NCBI GenBank assembly: GCA_003427395.1
Contig: BFEA01000410.1
Coordinates: forward strand, 967,994 to 1,005,002
Direction of reading: 5' to 3'
DNA: 37,009 bases
Source of the DNA: Chara braunii
Taxonomy: Eukaryota > Streptophyta > Charophyceae > Charales > Characeae
Shown here in pieces: positions 1 to 8,874 of the stretch; the stretch's first letter is position 1, and every line of letters starts with the position of its first letter. The notes beneath the pieces are model-generated. The model had not been told where the DNA came from, searched no databases, and was given only the letters and a program-made list of their open reading frames with translations. Position numbers and translations under genes: made by a program.

Positions 1-30
<30 letters not shown>
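1..30. repeat. (GA)n microsatellite at left window edge
   Basis: Fifteen perfect GA units open the window. The right edge (36981-37009) is also (GA)n, which suggests that the sequence is a contig or sub-scaffold whose assembly broke inside dinucleotide repeats at both ends. Confidence 0.98.
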
Positions 31-31
<1 letters not shown>

Positions 32-40
32 GGGATATAC

Positions 41-250
41 GTGGCGTCTGAATGAGTGGGAACGAGGTTATGAGTGTAGCGCGAGACATACCTGGTGCTA
101 GAAACGTGCGACATTAGTCGCCATATGCTTGTACTCCGGGGATGCGTGGCGTCTGAATGAGTGGGAATGAGGTTATGAGTGTAGCGTGAGACATACCTGG
201 TGCTGGAAGCGTGCGACATTGGTCGCCATATGCTCGTACTCCGAGGATGC
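41..250. repeat. 105-bp tandem duplication
   Basis: The segment beginning GTGGCGTCTGAATGAGTGGG at 41 recurs at 146 with only scattered substitutions, giving two head-to-tail copies of about 105 bp. The second copy runs into the longer minus-strand exon-like segment 165-480. The first copy holds just the last part of that exon-like frame and carries a stop codon in it. Confidence 0.9.
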
Positions 251-480
251 TGTTGATGTCATCTTTCGGCTCCATAAGTGTAGGCTAGTTAGGATCTGCC
301 ACGTATAAGTCTGGGCGACGGGCGCCTGATAGGATATCAGCTCTGATCCTTCGTTAATGATGATGAAGAAGGGACTATTGCAGCATTGGCAACTATGAAC
401 TCTTGGTGTGACCTTATGAATCTCGTGATGGGATGCTACTGTTTGGTTTGAAGTCACGACTATCTGATCGTGTGTATATA
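165..480 (-). pseudogene. Exon-like minus-strand segment, copy A
   Basis: I do not recognise the protein. On the minus strand a frame of about 90 codons runs from near 457 down to 173 and contains the stretches YTWQIL and ARFQHQ. Just after ARFQHQ the DNA reads CAG|GTATGTCT, a good plant-type splice donor, so the real exon may end there (about 200) rather than at the downstream stop. A diverged copy lies at 1875-2215 with WQIL, ARFQHQ and the same donor preserved, and a third partial copy lies in 41-145. Both full copies sit directly upstream (in + coordinates) of an ATT-type microsatellite, so the whole segment was duplicated as a block. It could be a gene fragment or a repeat whose frame survives by chance. 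Confidence 0.4.
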
Positions 481-519
481 ACGTTGGTTTGATTCCTAAA
501 GTTCGCCCATCTTTCTTTA

Positions 520-580
520 CGATAATATTATTATTATTATCATTATTATTATTATTATTATTATTACTATTATTATTACC

Positions 581-612
<32 letters not shown>

Positions 613-633
613 TATTACTATTATCGTTATATC

Positions 634-692
<59 letters not shown>

Positions 693-745
693 TATTATTA
701 TTATTATTATTACTACTATTATTACTATTTCTATTGTTAATATTA
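520..745. repeat. Compound ATT/AAT trinucleotide microsatellite
   Basis: Imperfect (TTA)n passes into (TAA)n near 632 and back into (ATT)n near 690, so the tract is self-complementary and could extrude a hairpin. The 83-aa frame across it encodes only Leu, Asn and Tyr runs and is not a gene. Confidence 0.97.
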
Positions 746-1874
746 CTATTTTATTAATAAACGTGTCGACCGTTTCTACTTCTGGGACGTGGGAAGGGTC
801 CTCGTTGACCTTCGGCTAATTGGTCCTACCCCCGCTATCTGCCACATGCAAGGATGAACGAGTACGGATGTGTGAGTACACCCGCCGGGGATGTCGTGGG
901 AATGGGCCCATCAACCGCCCAACTTATCGTAATACAAATCTGTGTATAATGCGCTTTCAGTAGGGAGACCGTGTTGCAATACGTTTTCGCTGCGATTAGA
1001 AGGAAGGCCGTGAAGGCTATCAACTTCTGCCTCTCGGGTCTCGCATGTATCGGGTTCTGTTGATGTTGAAGGTTACAACCGGCGCGTGTAGGTCCAGGAT
1101 AGGAGGAGGTTTGAGTTGGGGAAAAGAGGAGACGAATGAAGGAGGGGCGGACTGATTAACGTTGGTCGATAGACCAGATCGACAGGGTTCCGCAGTCAGT
1201 GAATAAACAGACATTGAAAGGAGAAGGAGGGAGGAGGAACAAGTACTGTTAAGAACAGACAAGCGGGGAAGGACGGATAGGCAATCAGGGGGAAATAGAC
1301 AAACAAACATAGAAAAACGAGGGAGATAGTTCTTCTTCTTCCTCAGAGTCTTCTGAAGTCCACCATCTCTTTCTCTCCCGCTCATCATCTGACTCACCGC
1401 ATTTGAGGACTACTAGAGAAAGAGAGAAAGAGCTTGGTGACATCGGGTCCAGACTCGACTTTTTGAACTTCAGTCATTACCACGAGGGGTTATTTGGGAC
1501 TTGTGACAAAGACTTGGTGTTGACGACGTTCCCCACTCTCTCCTTTCTTTCATCTGATTCCCTCCTCTTCATCTGTGAATGTCAGAACCTAGCGCCTTCT
1601 TCGTATCTGCAGCTCCAAGCTTCTTCACATCTGGGATGAATACGATGTATGTTTTGTCTGCGTTCAAGCCTTTGGTGGGGCTAGTCATTTGCATTTCGGC
1701 ATTCTACTTCGCTATCTGATACTGTGAAAAACAAGGTCAGTCCTGGGCAGGTCAAGCTTTATATCTAAGTCTTCCCTGCGCTATTCAACACCATTTTGTA
1801 TGTATTAAAGTCCACTGTGGCTGGGCTTGCCTGACTGAAACCAGATAGGATGCCTGGTGGTCCTTGGTTACCAA
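746..1874. other. No recognisable gene
   Basis: Mixed-composition DNA with a purine-rich stretch at about 1080-1440. The minus-strand frame of 125 codons at 1020-1397 simply follows the pyrimidine bias of that strand and shows no domain. I see nothing else to annotate. Confidence 0.6.
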
Positions 1875-2215
1875 CGACATCTGTGTGTTGAGGAATGAGG
1901 TTGTGAGAGAAGCAGAAGACATACCTGGTGTTGAAAACGTGCGGCTTTGGCCGCTGTATGCTCGCGCTTCGGAAAGTTGTTGTCGTCAACTTCTGCATTG
2001 TAATATAGGATAGCTAGGATCTGCCATCTGTAGTCTGGGCGCCGAGCACCAGGATAGGGTATCAACATTGGTTCTTCATTGATGATGATGATGTTGAGCC
2101 TTTGCCAGCACTATCGAATATGAGCTCTTGATGCATTCCTATTTGGTGAAACTCATGGTTCAATTTTGTCGATGGTTCGAGGTCACAATTTTATGGTCTT
2201 ATATATATCATGCTG
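1875..2215 (-). pseudogene. Exon-like minus-strand segment, copy B
   Basis: Diverged copy of 165-480. The minus-strand frame contains PGARRPDYRWQIL, then VDDNNFPKREHTAAKAARFQHQ broken by the donor-like CAG|GTATGTCT near 1920. Shared residues with copy A are WQIL, EH, and ARFQHQ at the end; the central acidic part differs. Farther upstream on the minus strand the frame must shift to continue the resemblance, so this copy is damaged. Like copy A it is followed on the + strand by an ATT microsatellite (from 2238). Function unknown. Confidence 0.4.
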
Positions 2216-2237
2216 CTTGATTGATGAAGTTCGCTAC

Positions 2238-2250
2238 TGCTCATTATTAC

Positions 2251-2298
<48 letters not shown>

Positions 2299-2331
2299 TA
2301 GTAGTAGTAGTAATATTAGTAGTAGTAGTAA

Positions 2332-2369
<38 letters not shown>
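2238..2369. repeat. (ATT)n-(AGT)n compound microsatellite
   Basis: About 55 bp of TTA/ATT units switches at about 2298 to AGT/GTA units that run to 2369. The frame across it (poly-Leu then poly-Val) is spurious. Confidence 0.97.
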
Positions 2370-3320
2370 AGGTTAGACCTTGCTTTCACACACACTTTCA
2401 TGCATGCAAACAGTAGCGCAGCAAACCGGTGACGATCACAGATTCAAAACTCTGCAATATGGCAACTCAGAGCACAGTCCTGATACCAACCACATCAGAT
2501 GGCCGAGGCGCACGAGCGCCTGCAACTCTCGGTTCATCACTAAGCTCAGCACGGTGTTCACATACTCATAACTTCAGATCCCTCTAGATATTCCGCACAC
2601 AGTAGACTGTGTCTCGTACACATACACGTAGGCAGACAAAAGCATATAACGAATATACAAACAGAAACAGACATAAAACAAACAGGCAGTCGCACACGGG
2701 GAGAGAGAAGAGAGAGACGGAGGAGGATAGAGAAGGATAGACATCTACCTTTTGAACAAGGAGTTGGTAAAGGGACGTTGAGTTTCGTATGTTTGTCATA
2801 GGTAACCGGGTCACCAAGAACTGGCAACTACAGAAGTCCGAAGGAATTCTGAGTTGCGCGTGTCTGGGCTCTCCCAGAAGAGGTAGCTGCGTCAGGCAGA
2901 TGAGCCCGGGACATGGGTTGGTGTGTCCAGGGCACATGCAGCATGGGGACGACACATTACGAAGTGACCCCGAGCCAACGAGATTGCAGCCTTGTCTCAT
3001 TCTCTATTCGCAGATGCTGAGTGGGGAGGGGTTGTGGTCAGATGGCAGGACGCCAGCGGGCCATGGCTAGGCACGCGGAACAGCAAGCGTGCACCCACAT
3101 AGGCTTGCAAACGGATGCACGAGACAACGAGCATGTGCCCACACGATCTTGTGAGCAGGCAGGGCAGTAGTTACACACGTGTGGTCTTTAGGATAAGCTA
3201 AGCGGGATAAGGAAGTGAAAATGACAAAGATCTCAAACCAGGTGACGCATCAATCAGACATCCACGCTCGCTTGTTCACTGAAAGTTTTTCAGAACAATT
3301 GACAAAAAGTTAGTACTCCG
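2370..3320. other. No recognisable gene
   Basis: Contains a purine-rich patch (2690-2745) and otherwise unique-looking sequence. Overlapping short frames on both strands show no domain, signal peptide or membrane pattern that I trust. Confidence 0.6.
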
Positions 3321-3321
3321 A

Positions 3322-3355
<34 letters not shown>

Positions 3356-3540
3356 TCTATTACCATTATTGTTGCGACTATTATTACTATTATCATTATT
3401 ATTGCTATAAATAATTACCAATATTTATTATTATCCTATTATCATTATTGTTTTGCTTATTACTGTTGATATTATTGTTATTAATATTAATTATTATTAT
3501 TATCATTATTGTTATTATTAGTAGTATTATTGATCATGAT
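3321..3540. repeat. Degenerate ATT microsatellite
   Basis: ATT/TAT units with frequent interruptions, older-looking than the tracts at 520 and 2238. The 300 bases after it (3541-3839) show nothing annotatable. Confidence 0.92.
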
Positions 3541-4106
3541 TTTCGTTTGTTTTACTGTTGATATTCTTAAAACGCCACAAGTTGGACGAAGACGGGAGAG
3601 TGAAGAAAACATGGGGCATTTAGGGAAGAGGGAGACAGGTGTCACGGTGTGAGGGTGCCTGCCCCCTCCATCCTTCCCCATCTTTTGCCTTGGTTGGATC
3701 CTCTAAAGCTATCAATTTCTTTGAAGGTGATTGGCTGATGATGAGTTTTCGCTTACATAATAATAGTTTTTGTTGATTTTAAGTACTCGCAATCAGTTGC
3801 GTTGGCCATACATCTTCGATTACGGGGCGATTGCGGGAGCTCTGCCGGAGTTCATGAGGAACTCTGGAGGCAGGGAACCATAAGGTACGCGTCACCTATT
3901 CCTTTCCCGTATACCCTTACAGGCTACACCCTTCTATCAGACTGCTTGTATGAATGTACGATATACTGTTCATGGCTTTCTTCAGGACTAAAACACCAAA
4001 AACAAAAGAGCTATATGATTGAAATCAAAACGTGTCTGATGTCAGGAAAAGGAACCTAGGAAAGAACCGAGAGGGAACCTAGCCTGCATGGTCTTGAAAA
4101 AACAAA

Positions 4107-4147
4107 GGCAGTATGATGGAGGCCTCCGTCAGGGTCGTCACGCTGCC
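4107..4147 (+). repeat. Imperfect hairpin with CCTCCGTCAGGG core
   Basis: GGCAG at 4107-4111 pairs with CTGCC at 4143-4147; inside, TGATG pairs with CGTCA using one G-U pair. The apex resembles the GGCTCCCGT.GGGTC core of the later hairpins. Just downstream, GGAATGACT at 4154 pairs with AGTCATCC at 4190 around a GGGTA/TACCC stem. Confidence 0.6.
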
Positions 4148-4293
4148 TGCATGGAATGACTAAAAGGGTACTCGCCGTGTGAACTACCCAGTCATCCGCC
4201 TAACTAGTTGACTTTTTCTATGCATACATTAATGACGAGAAAATGTCGTGCGTCTTCTCTGTTGACTTACCAGCTAAATCCAAGACTAATCTG

Positions 4294-4356
4294 GTACTCC
4301 CGTTGAGTACATGTCTTTAATCAAAGCATGACAAATCCGGTACTCCCGTAGGGTAC
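4294..4356 (+). repeat. Two 17-nt GTAC hairpins
   Basis: GTACTCCCGTTGAGTAC at 4294-4310 and GTACTCCCGTAGGGTAC at 4340-4356, spaced 46 bp. In the first the inner pairs are T-A and C-G; in the second the T-A becomes T-G. These are upstream members of the family that forms the array at 4904-5271. Confidence 0.85.
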
Positions 4357-4388
4357 ACGTTTTCAAATAACTAACAGAAGCCAAGGTA

Positions 4389-4650
4389 ATAGGAGGCTCC
4401 CGTGGGGTTCTCCTATCACTGATCTAACTAGACTTAGGAGGGGAAATGAGCACTCCCGAGTGAGTACACGAACTCCTAAGTCTAGATCGATCTGTGCGAC
4501 TTCCGTGTAAGCCAACAATACCTTTTGCTCAATTAATACATAAAAGAACAAATGAACGGTCAGGGCGACTAACGTAAAAGTGGTCTTGATCTCCTACGCA
4601 TCGAATTGGTATTAAGGTGACTCCCGGGAGGGTTATCGTAATACTTCGTT
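4389..4650 (+). repeat. Multi-hairpin module, copy 1
   Basis: In order: an AGGAG/CTCCT hairpin with GCTCC-CGT-GGGGT inner stem (4389-4416); a perfect 13-bp stem CTAGACTTAGGAG (4428-4440) with CTCCTAAGTCTAG (4473-4485); a GACTT/AAGCC stem near 4499; the shared stretch ACCTTTTGCTCA; a GGTGACTC/GAGGGTTATC stem near 4615-4640. The same order recurs at 5306-5575. Confidence 0.85.
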
Positions 4651-4699
4651 TGATCTTGGGAGCAACTAACAAGGAAAGAATGAGATGATTGTACTTGGG

Positions 4700-4741
4700 C
4701 AAGTAAAAGGGATAATCCCGGGTGAGTAACCCTGCTACTTG
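4700..4741 (+). repeat. CAAGTA hairpin, paralogue 1
   Basis: CAAGTA (4700-4705) pairs with TACTTG (4736-4741), and AGGG (4708-4711) with CCCT (4730-4733), around the loop sequence ATAATCCCGGGTGAGTAA. Paralogues at 6140-6186 and 6719-6759 keep the loop core and change the stems. Confidence 0.8.
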
Positions 4742-4903
4742 TTTTGGTAGGACTAATGGATTGGCATCGTTTGATACTAATGACCTAACTAAAGTAGCAA
4801 GTTGGTATAATGATTGGTTGACTCTGACATTGATAGCAGGAAGATGTCGTGCGTCTTCCCTATTGACAAGCAGGTTATGTTGACAAACCGTCTTTTTGAT
4901 CCG

Positions 4904-5271
4904 GTACTTCCGTGAAGTACACTTCTTCAAACTAACAAAGGGTCATTTGAACCGGTACTTCCGTGAAGTACATCTTTCAGTTTAACAAGAGTCATTTGAT
5001 CCGGTACTTCCGTGAAGTACATTCCTTCAGTCTAACGAAAACCGATTTGATCCGGTACTTCCGTGAAGTCCACTCTTTCAAACTTAACAAAAACCATTTG
5101 ATCGGTACTTCTGTGAGGTACACTCCTAAAATCGTTAACAACAACCATTGATCCGGTACTCCGGTGGGGTACGCTTCTTCAACTTAACAACAACCATTGA
5201 TCCGGTACTCCTGTGGGGTACACTTCTTCGACTTAACTAAAGTCAATTAATCTAGTACTCTCGTAGGGTAC
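4904..5271 (+). repeat. Array of eight 17-nt hairpins at ~50-bp spacing
   Basis: Hairpins start at 4904, 4955, 5004, 5055, 5105, 5156, 5205 and 5255, so the period is 49-51 bp. Units 1-3 are the perfect GTACTTC-CGT-GAAGTAC. Unit 5 is GTACTTC-TGT-GAGGTAC (one G-U pair). Units 6 and 7 are GTACTCC-GGT-GGGGTAC and GTACTCC-TGT-GGGGTAC, and unit 8 is GTACTCT-CGT-AGGGTAC; each keeps seven pairs although both arms have changed. Unit 4 alone has a broken pair (GAAGTCC). The linkers share CATTTGATCC before the hairpin and CTTCAACTTAACAA-like sequence after it. Confidence 0.92.
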
Positions 5272-5305
5272 TCATCTTCAAAAGCTAACAAAGACAAAAG
5301 GTAGC

Positions 5306-5575
5306 AGGAGGCTTTCGTGAAGCTCTCCTATCACTAATCAAACCAGACTAGGGAGGGATTCGAGTACTCCCGGGTAAGTGTACGGACTCCAGAGTCTGGG
5401 TCGATCTGTCCAACTTCCCGTGGGAGTCAACATACCTTTTGCTCACTTACAACGCATAGGCCAGATAGGTGAACTGTCAGGGCAACTCAATTAAGAGTTG
5501 TTTTTTATCTCCTATGCATCAAATTGGTGGTAGGATGGCTCCCGGGTGGGTTATCCTAATACTAGTTTGACTTGG
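5306..5575 (+). repeat. Multi-hairpin module, copy 2
   Basis: Same order as 4389-4650. The first hairpin is AGGAG-GCTTT-CGT-GAAGC-T-CTCCT (5306-5329), against AGGAG-GCTCC-CGT-GGGGT-T-CTCCT in copy 1: one pair changes from C-G to U-A and three alternate between Watson-Crick and wobble. The long stem begins CCAGACT and ends AGTCTGG (5343-5399) where copy 1 has CTAGACT and AGTCTAG. The last stem is TAGGATGGCTC with GGGTTATCCTA. The copy is cut off at 5584 by the inverted-repeat element 5586-6108 and continues after it. Confidence 0.85.
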
Positions 5576-5585
5576 AGGTCAACTA

Positions 5586-6108
5586 CAACAGAAAAATTTC
5601 CATGAGAAATGAAAGTTGAAAAAACATTCCATAAAAAAAAAATAAATTCATATTTATAAATTATCATTCCAATGTTTGTCAAATTGTAAAATTTCCAATT
5701 TAATTTGATAAGTTCCAGTCTAAATATGAGCTTTCCCTTCCAACTACATCTGTTTGTTCAAGATGGAATGAAAGTCTGAACGAGTTTATGAAATATTTTA
5801 ATTAGACTTTCATTCTATTACAATAAATATCGTCCAATTTAGATTGGATTAACCTATTTATGACTGAAAATCCTTACTTAGAATGACAGTCCAATTAAAA
5901 TATTTTATGAACTCATCCTGACTTTCATTCCATCTCTAGCATGCAGTTCAAATAAGAAGGGATACCCCATTCTTGGAAGAAAAATTTTCAAGTAAGATGA
6001 AAAATTTTAAAATTGGAATTACATTTTTTAAGATGGAATGAAAATTTAAAATTCAGAATCGAATTTTACTCTAGAATGATTATTTAATTTTGGGAAATTT
6101 TTCTGTTG
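5586..6108. mobile_element. Foldback MITE, TA target duplication (Tc1/mariner-like)
   Basis: Perfect 16-bp terminal inverted repeats, CAACAGAAAAATTTCC at 5586 and its complement ending at 6108, are flanked on both sides by TA (5584-5585, 6109-6110). A nested 55-bp inverted repeat (5762-5816 with 5880-5934, about 85% matched) makes most of the 523-bp element foldable. It is AT-rich with no ORF, so it is non-autonomous. The TA duplication suggests the Tc1/mariner superfamily, although the terminus is not the classical Stowaway CTCCCTCC. It splits the hairpin domain, which resumes directly after it. Confidence 0.88.
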
Positions 6109-6139
6109 TAATGGAAGGGAAAAGAAAGGCGGTTATGTT

Positions 6140-6186
6140 GAACAAGTAAAGAAATACTCCCGGGTGAGCAACTTTACGACTTGTTC
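6140..6186 (+). repeat. CAAGTA hairpin, paralogue 2
   Basis: GAACAAGT (6140-6147) pairs perfectly with ACTTGTTC (6179-6186), with AAAG/CTTT inside and ACTCCCGGGTGAGCAA at the apex. Same position in the module as 4700-4741. Confidence 0.8.
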
Positions 6187-6389
6187 AGGTATGACTAATG
6201 TACGATACAAATAAGTACTAACGATCCACCTTATTAGCATTGAAGCAGGACATGGGAGGTTTCCGTGGGGTCATCTTAATGCTTGCTTAACTTAATCTTA
6301 ACGAGTCTAATAAGATACTCCTGCAAAGGGAGGATCTGATGATTGTCTGAATCCACTAACATAATCCCAGCTCGTCTGACTCTAAGTAA

Positions 6390-6424
6390 GTAGTAGGGTG
6401 GCTCCCGTAGAGTCATCCTATTAC
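6390..6424 (+). repeat. 15-bp stem hairpin with three G-U pairs
   Basis: GTAGTAGGGTGGCTC (6390-6404), loop CCGTA, then GAGTCATCCTATTAC (6410-6424). All 15 positions pair if three G-U pairs are allowed. As DNA there are three mismatches; as RNA of the + strand the stem is unbroken. Confidence 0.88.
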
Positions 6425-6455
6425 ACTTTTGAGGAAAAGACTGAACTCTGAATCA

Positions 6456-6489
6456 AGTAATAAGGCTTCCGTGAAGACCGCCTGTTACT
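6456..6489 (+). repeat. Hairpin with TTC-CGT-GAA apex
   Basis: AGTAAT (6456-6461) pairs with GTTACT (6484-6489) with one G-U, AGGC with GCCT, and CTTC-CGT-GAAG forms the apex. Same apex as units 1-3 of the array at 4904. Confidence 0.75.
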
Positions 6490-6670
6490 AACTTTGATTT
6501 GGAACTGACACTTGGATTCGGAGTGTTTTTGGGTCAAGTGTTGGGACAGCTCGACATAGACCTCCCAACTATCTGCTTAACTAATAAAAGGATAATCCCA
6601 TGTGAGTTATCTGATTGCTTGCAGTAGATTGCCTGAACTGCTTGGCTGCTTGGACCTTGAAGGGTGGTTG

Positions 6671-6689
6671 GGTGCTCCCGTGGGGCGTC
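6671..6689 (+). repeat. 8-bp hairpin GGTGCTCC-CGT-GGGGCGTC
   Basis: All eight positions pair when three wobble pairs are counted; the CGT loop is the one typical of the domain. Confidence 0.75.
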
Positions 6690-6718
6690 TTCTGACTAAC
6701 GGAATGTTTGGGATTGAT

Positions 6719-6759
6719 CAAGTAGTGGAAGACTCCCGGGTGAATCAGGCTACTACTTG
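6719..6759 (+). repeat. CAAGTA hairpin, paralogue 3
   Basis: CAAGTAGTGG (6719-6728) pairs with CTACTACTTG (6750-6759), ten pairs with one G-U, around AAGACTCCCGGGTGAATCAGG. Third member of the family at 4700 and 6140. Confidence 0.8.
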
Positions 6760-7440
6760 CGCATGTCAGGACATGAAGAAGAGAAAAGGAAAAAGGGAGT
6801 GCTCCATCAGGAGCGACCCCAAAGGTCCTTTAGAAAGAAACGTAAAAAAAAAAGCGGATACCGTAGGGAAAAAGATTAGATAAGAAGAAGTTTCGTGTAA
6901 CCTCAGTTCATTGATAGGCTCCGAAGGGAGAAACCCCCGAACGGCATGAGTATATTTCAGTTAGATTACCACGTAAGCACAAAAGAGTGTGCTTATCCGC
7001 AGGAGGGAATATGCAAGTATTGAGAATAAGGGGAAATATGAATTTTCCGGGGACAGCTTGAGACATAGACAAAGAAACTCCTTGAAATAAAAGGAAGAGG
7101 AGTGACAGACGACTCAGGGTAGGGTTGTGAGAATAAACGTTAAGAGTTAGACCTGGGATGTCGATCCCAGAGCTCACTATCCATGTCTAAGGGTTTGACC
7201 CTTAGGTCTCAATATGTGGGGAATCGAGTGGGGGTGTTGAATCTTTGTTGACCTGTGTGTGTGCAGGTCCGGACTCATTTTACTGCTGCATTGGAAGGAA
7301 AGGATCTACAAAAGGATCCAAATTTTCTGTTATCTCTCGATAACAGGTCGGTTGTTACCGATTCACCTTTCTCCCTTTGACTTGATACCCACCTCTAAAG
7401 TCAAGCCCTGTGGTCAGTAAAACTGTCACCTGTGGTCATT

Positions 7441-8252
7441 GCCTAAATGGTCCCGGTCACTCTCAAGGGTCCTTTGTAGAAATATGAGGGGGCTGGGCTT
7501 ACGTCTCAGGAAAGACAAGGCTATCATACATGGTTTGGGAAGTGAGGGACAGAGTCAATGGTTGATGGTTGACACCGTTAGTGCATGGCATGTGAACTGT
7601 CTTTGCATTATTCTGTGCAGGTCTGATTTGTGCGTGATTTTTGGAATTGAACTGGACCTGGTCTGTTGAAGAGTCTCGGACACACGGCACTTGTGAAAGT
7701 GGGAAGGGTTCTCAACGGTAATACTTCTATATTCATTATATATCCAATTTAACTTTCATATTATCCTGATATTCAGTTACGTCCTAACCTGTTAAGAAAG
7801 ATAGGACGCTCCTTGGTAGAAAGACAGGTTGATTGATATTTGTCAAGAAAAATAATACATTATGCAGTAGCGGAAATAGACAGTCTTTTAAAAGTTCGAC
7901 CTGAATATCTAACGGGTCAGTTATAGGCGTCTTACCGCGCGTACCCCATTTTATGCTACAACGATCAAGCAAACGTCCTCGACCGACCTACCTCTACAAA
8001 GACATGTAAAAGCCTTTGCATGTGGGCCGGTAGCTCTGCAGGGATACGCCTACCTGAGGGTGGTGACAACCCCTTGGGTAGAGGTAAGTTGTACCTCGCG
8101 GCGCCCCGACCTGTCGTGGGGTGTCGTGAGAGGTATAGCACGCGCACACGGTCGGAGTGGTGATTGTTTTTTTTCAGGAATACATCCTGCGTGACACGAC
8201 CGTGAGGTTCAGCGCTCCCAGCGGGGTGCGGGACCACTGCGCGCGACAACAT
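7441..8252. other. No recognisable gene
   Basis: A 76-codon + frame at 7439-7669 contains RNMRGLGLRLRKDKA, faintly like the start of a LINE endonuclease (NVRGL-type), but nothing downstream supports it. The rest is unassigned. Confidence 0.5.
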
Positions 8253-8257
8253 GCACA

Positions 8258-8338
<81 letters not shown>

Positions 8339-8383
8339 TGTGACACACACATATACACACACACACACACATACGCACACACA
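8253..8383. repeat. (CA)n microsatellite
   Basis: Long CA tract with a few TA and TG interruptions. Cys/Val and His/Thr repeat frames on either strand are spurious. A small GCAGCC/GGCTGC hairpin lies downstream at 8479-8494. Confidence 0.98.
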
Positions 8384-8775
8384 TTCCCCCACCCCCAAAA
8401 AAAGTTCCACTTCGGCCCACTAGAGGAGGTGATATGAGCATCCCTCTACAATGGACTAACGACAAAATGCTCATATTCGCAGCCCTAAGGCTGCGGTGCA
8501 GTGAACTTCAATGTCTGTGTCAAGGTATCGGGCAACTAGGACGTAAGTAGGTTCTTTGGGGGCAAACGTTTTCGGGAGAGCAGTCCTTGGAGATATTGTG
8601 GACGATCTACAACTACCTCTCGTACAACCGGGACTTTTGCAAGAGGCAACTTTGATGATTTTTTGTGCTTGGAGAAATTCGCAGAAAAATCTGAAAATTT
8701 GTAAAGCTATAAATTATGTTGTGCTCTTTCAAAAAACAATAATCTAAAATTTTCAAGAACTCGTTAAGAATGTGA

Positions 8776-8874
8776 AATAATCGCCGCACCGATTTGGTGT
8801 ATTTTCCATTTTTGCCACTCAGCCATGTGTGGGCCAACAGAAAAAGTACTCAAACTTTAGTGATTTTTAATGCT
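8776..8874. repeat. Dispersed repeat shared with 14406-14505
   Basis: GTGAAATAATCGCCGCACCGATT, then ATTTTTGCCA, GGGCCAA and AGTACTCAAACTT in order, match the interior of the TTAA-flanked element at 14168-14559 over about 100 bp with substitutions. The AT-rich flanks (8640-8990) may be the rest of a related element, but I could not find its ends. Confidence 0.65.

Larger units (their letters stand above)
3840..7440. repeat. Hairpin-rich structured repeat domain
   Basis: Across about 3.6 kb, short inverted repeats recur every 50-150 bp. Many share a core of the form NCTCC-CGT-GGGGN or NCTTC-CGT-GAAGN, or a longer stem closed around ACTCCCGGGTGA. Examples: 3840-3875 (CTCTGCC pairing with GGCAGGG around an inner GAGTTC/GAACTC stem), 4107-4147, 4294-4310, 4389-4416, 4428-4485, 4700-4741, 4904-5271 (eight units), 5306-5329, 5343-5399, 6140-6186, 6390-6424, 6456-6489, 6671-6689, 6719-6759. 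Simple perfect stems follow at 6974-6995, 7153-7170, 7187-7205 and 7327-7346. Between copies both arms change together or move between G-C and G-U, which suggests that pairing in RNA was maintained when the copies diverged. Mitochondrial double-hairpin elements of fungi and palindromic repeats of volvocine organelles are analogies, not matches. No frame is conserved through it. Confidence 0.75.

Noticed and set aside
489-740. ORF of Leu/Asn/Tyr runs
   Set aside because: Translation of a trinucleotide microsatellite.
4904-5271. CRISPR-like regular array
   Set aside because: The repeated 17-mers vary, the linkers are related to each other rather than unique spacers, and the DNA is eukaryotic.
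7439-7669. Second LINE endonuclease start (RNMRGLG)
   Set aside because: Only one short motif-like phrase, no further endonuclease motifs downstream.
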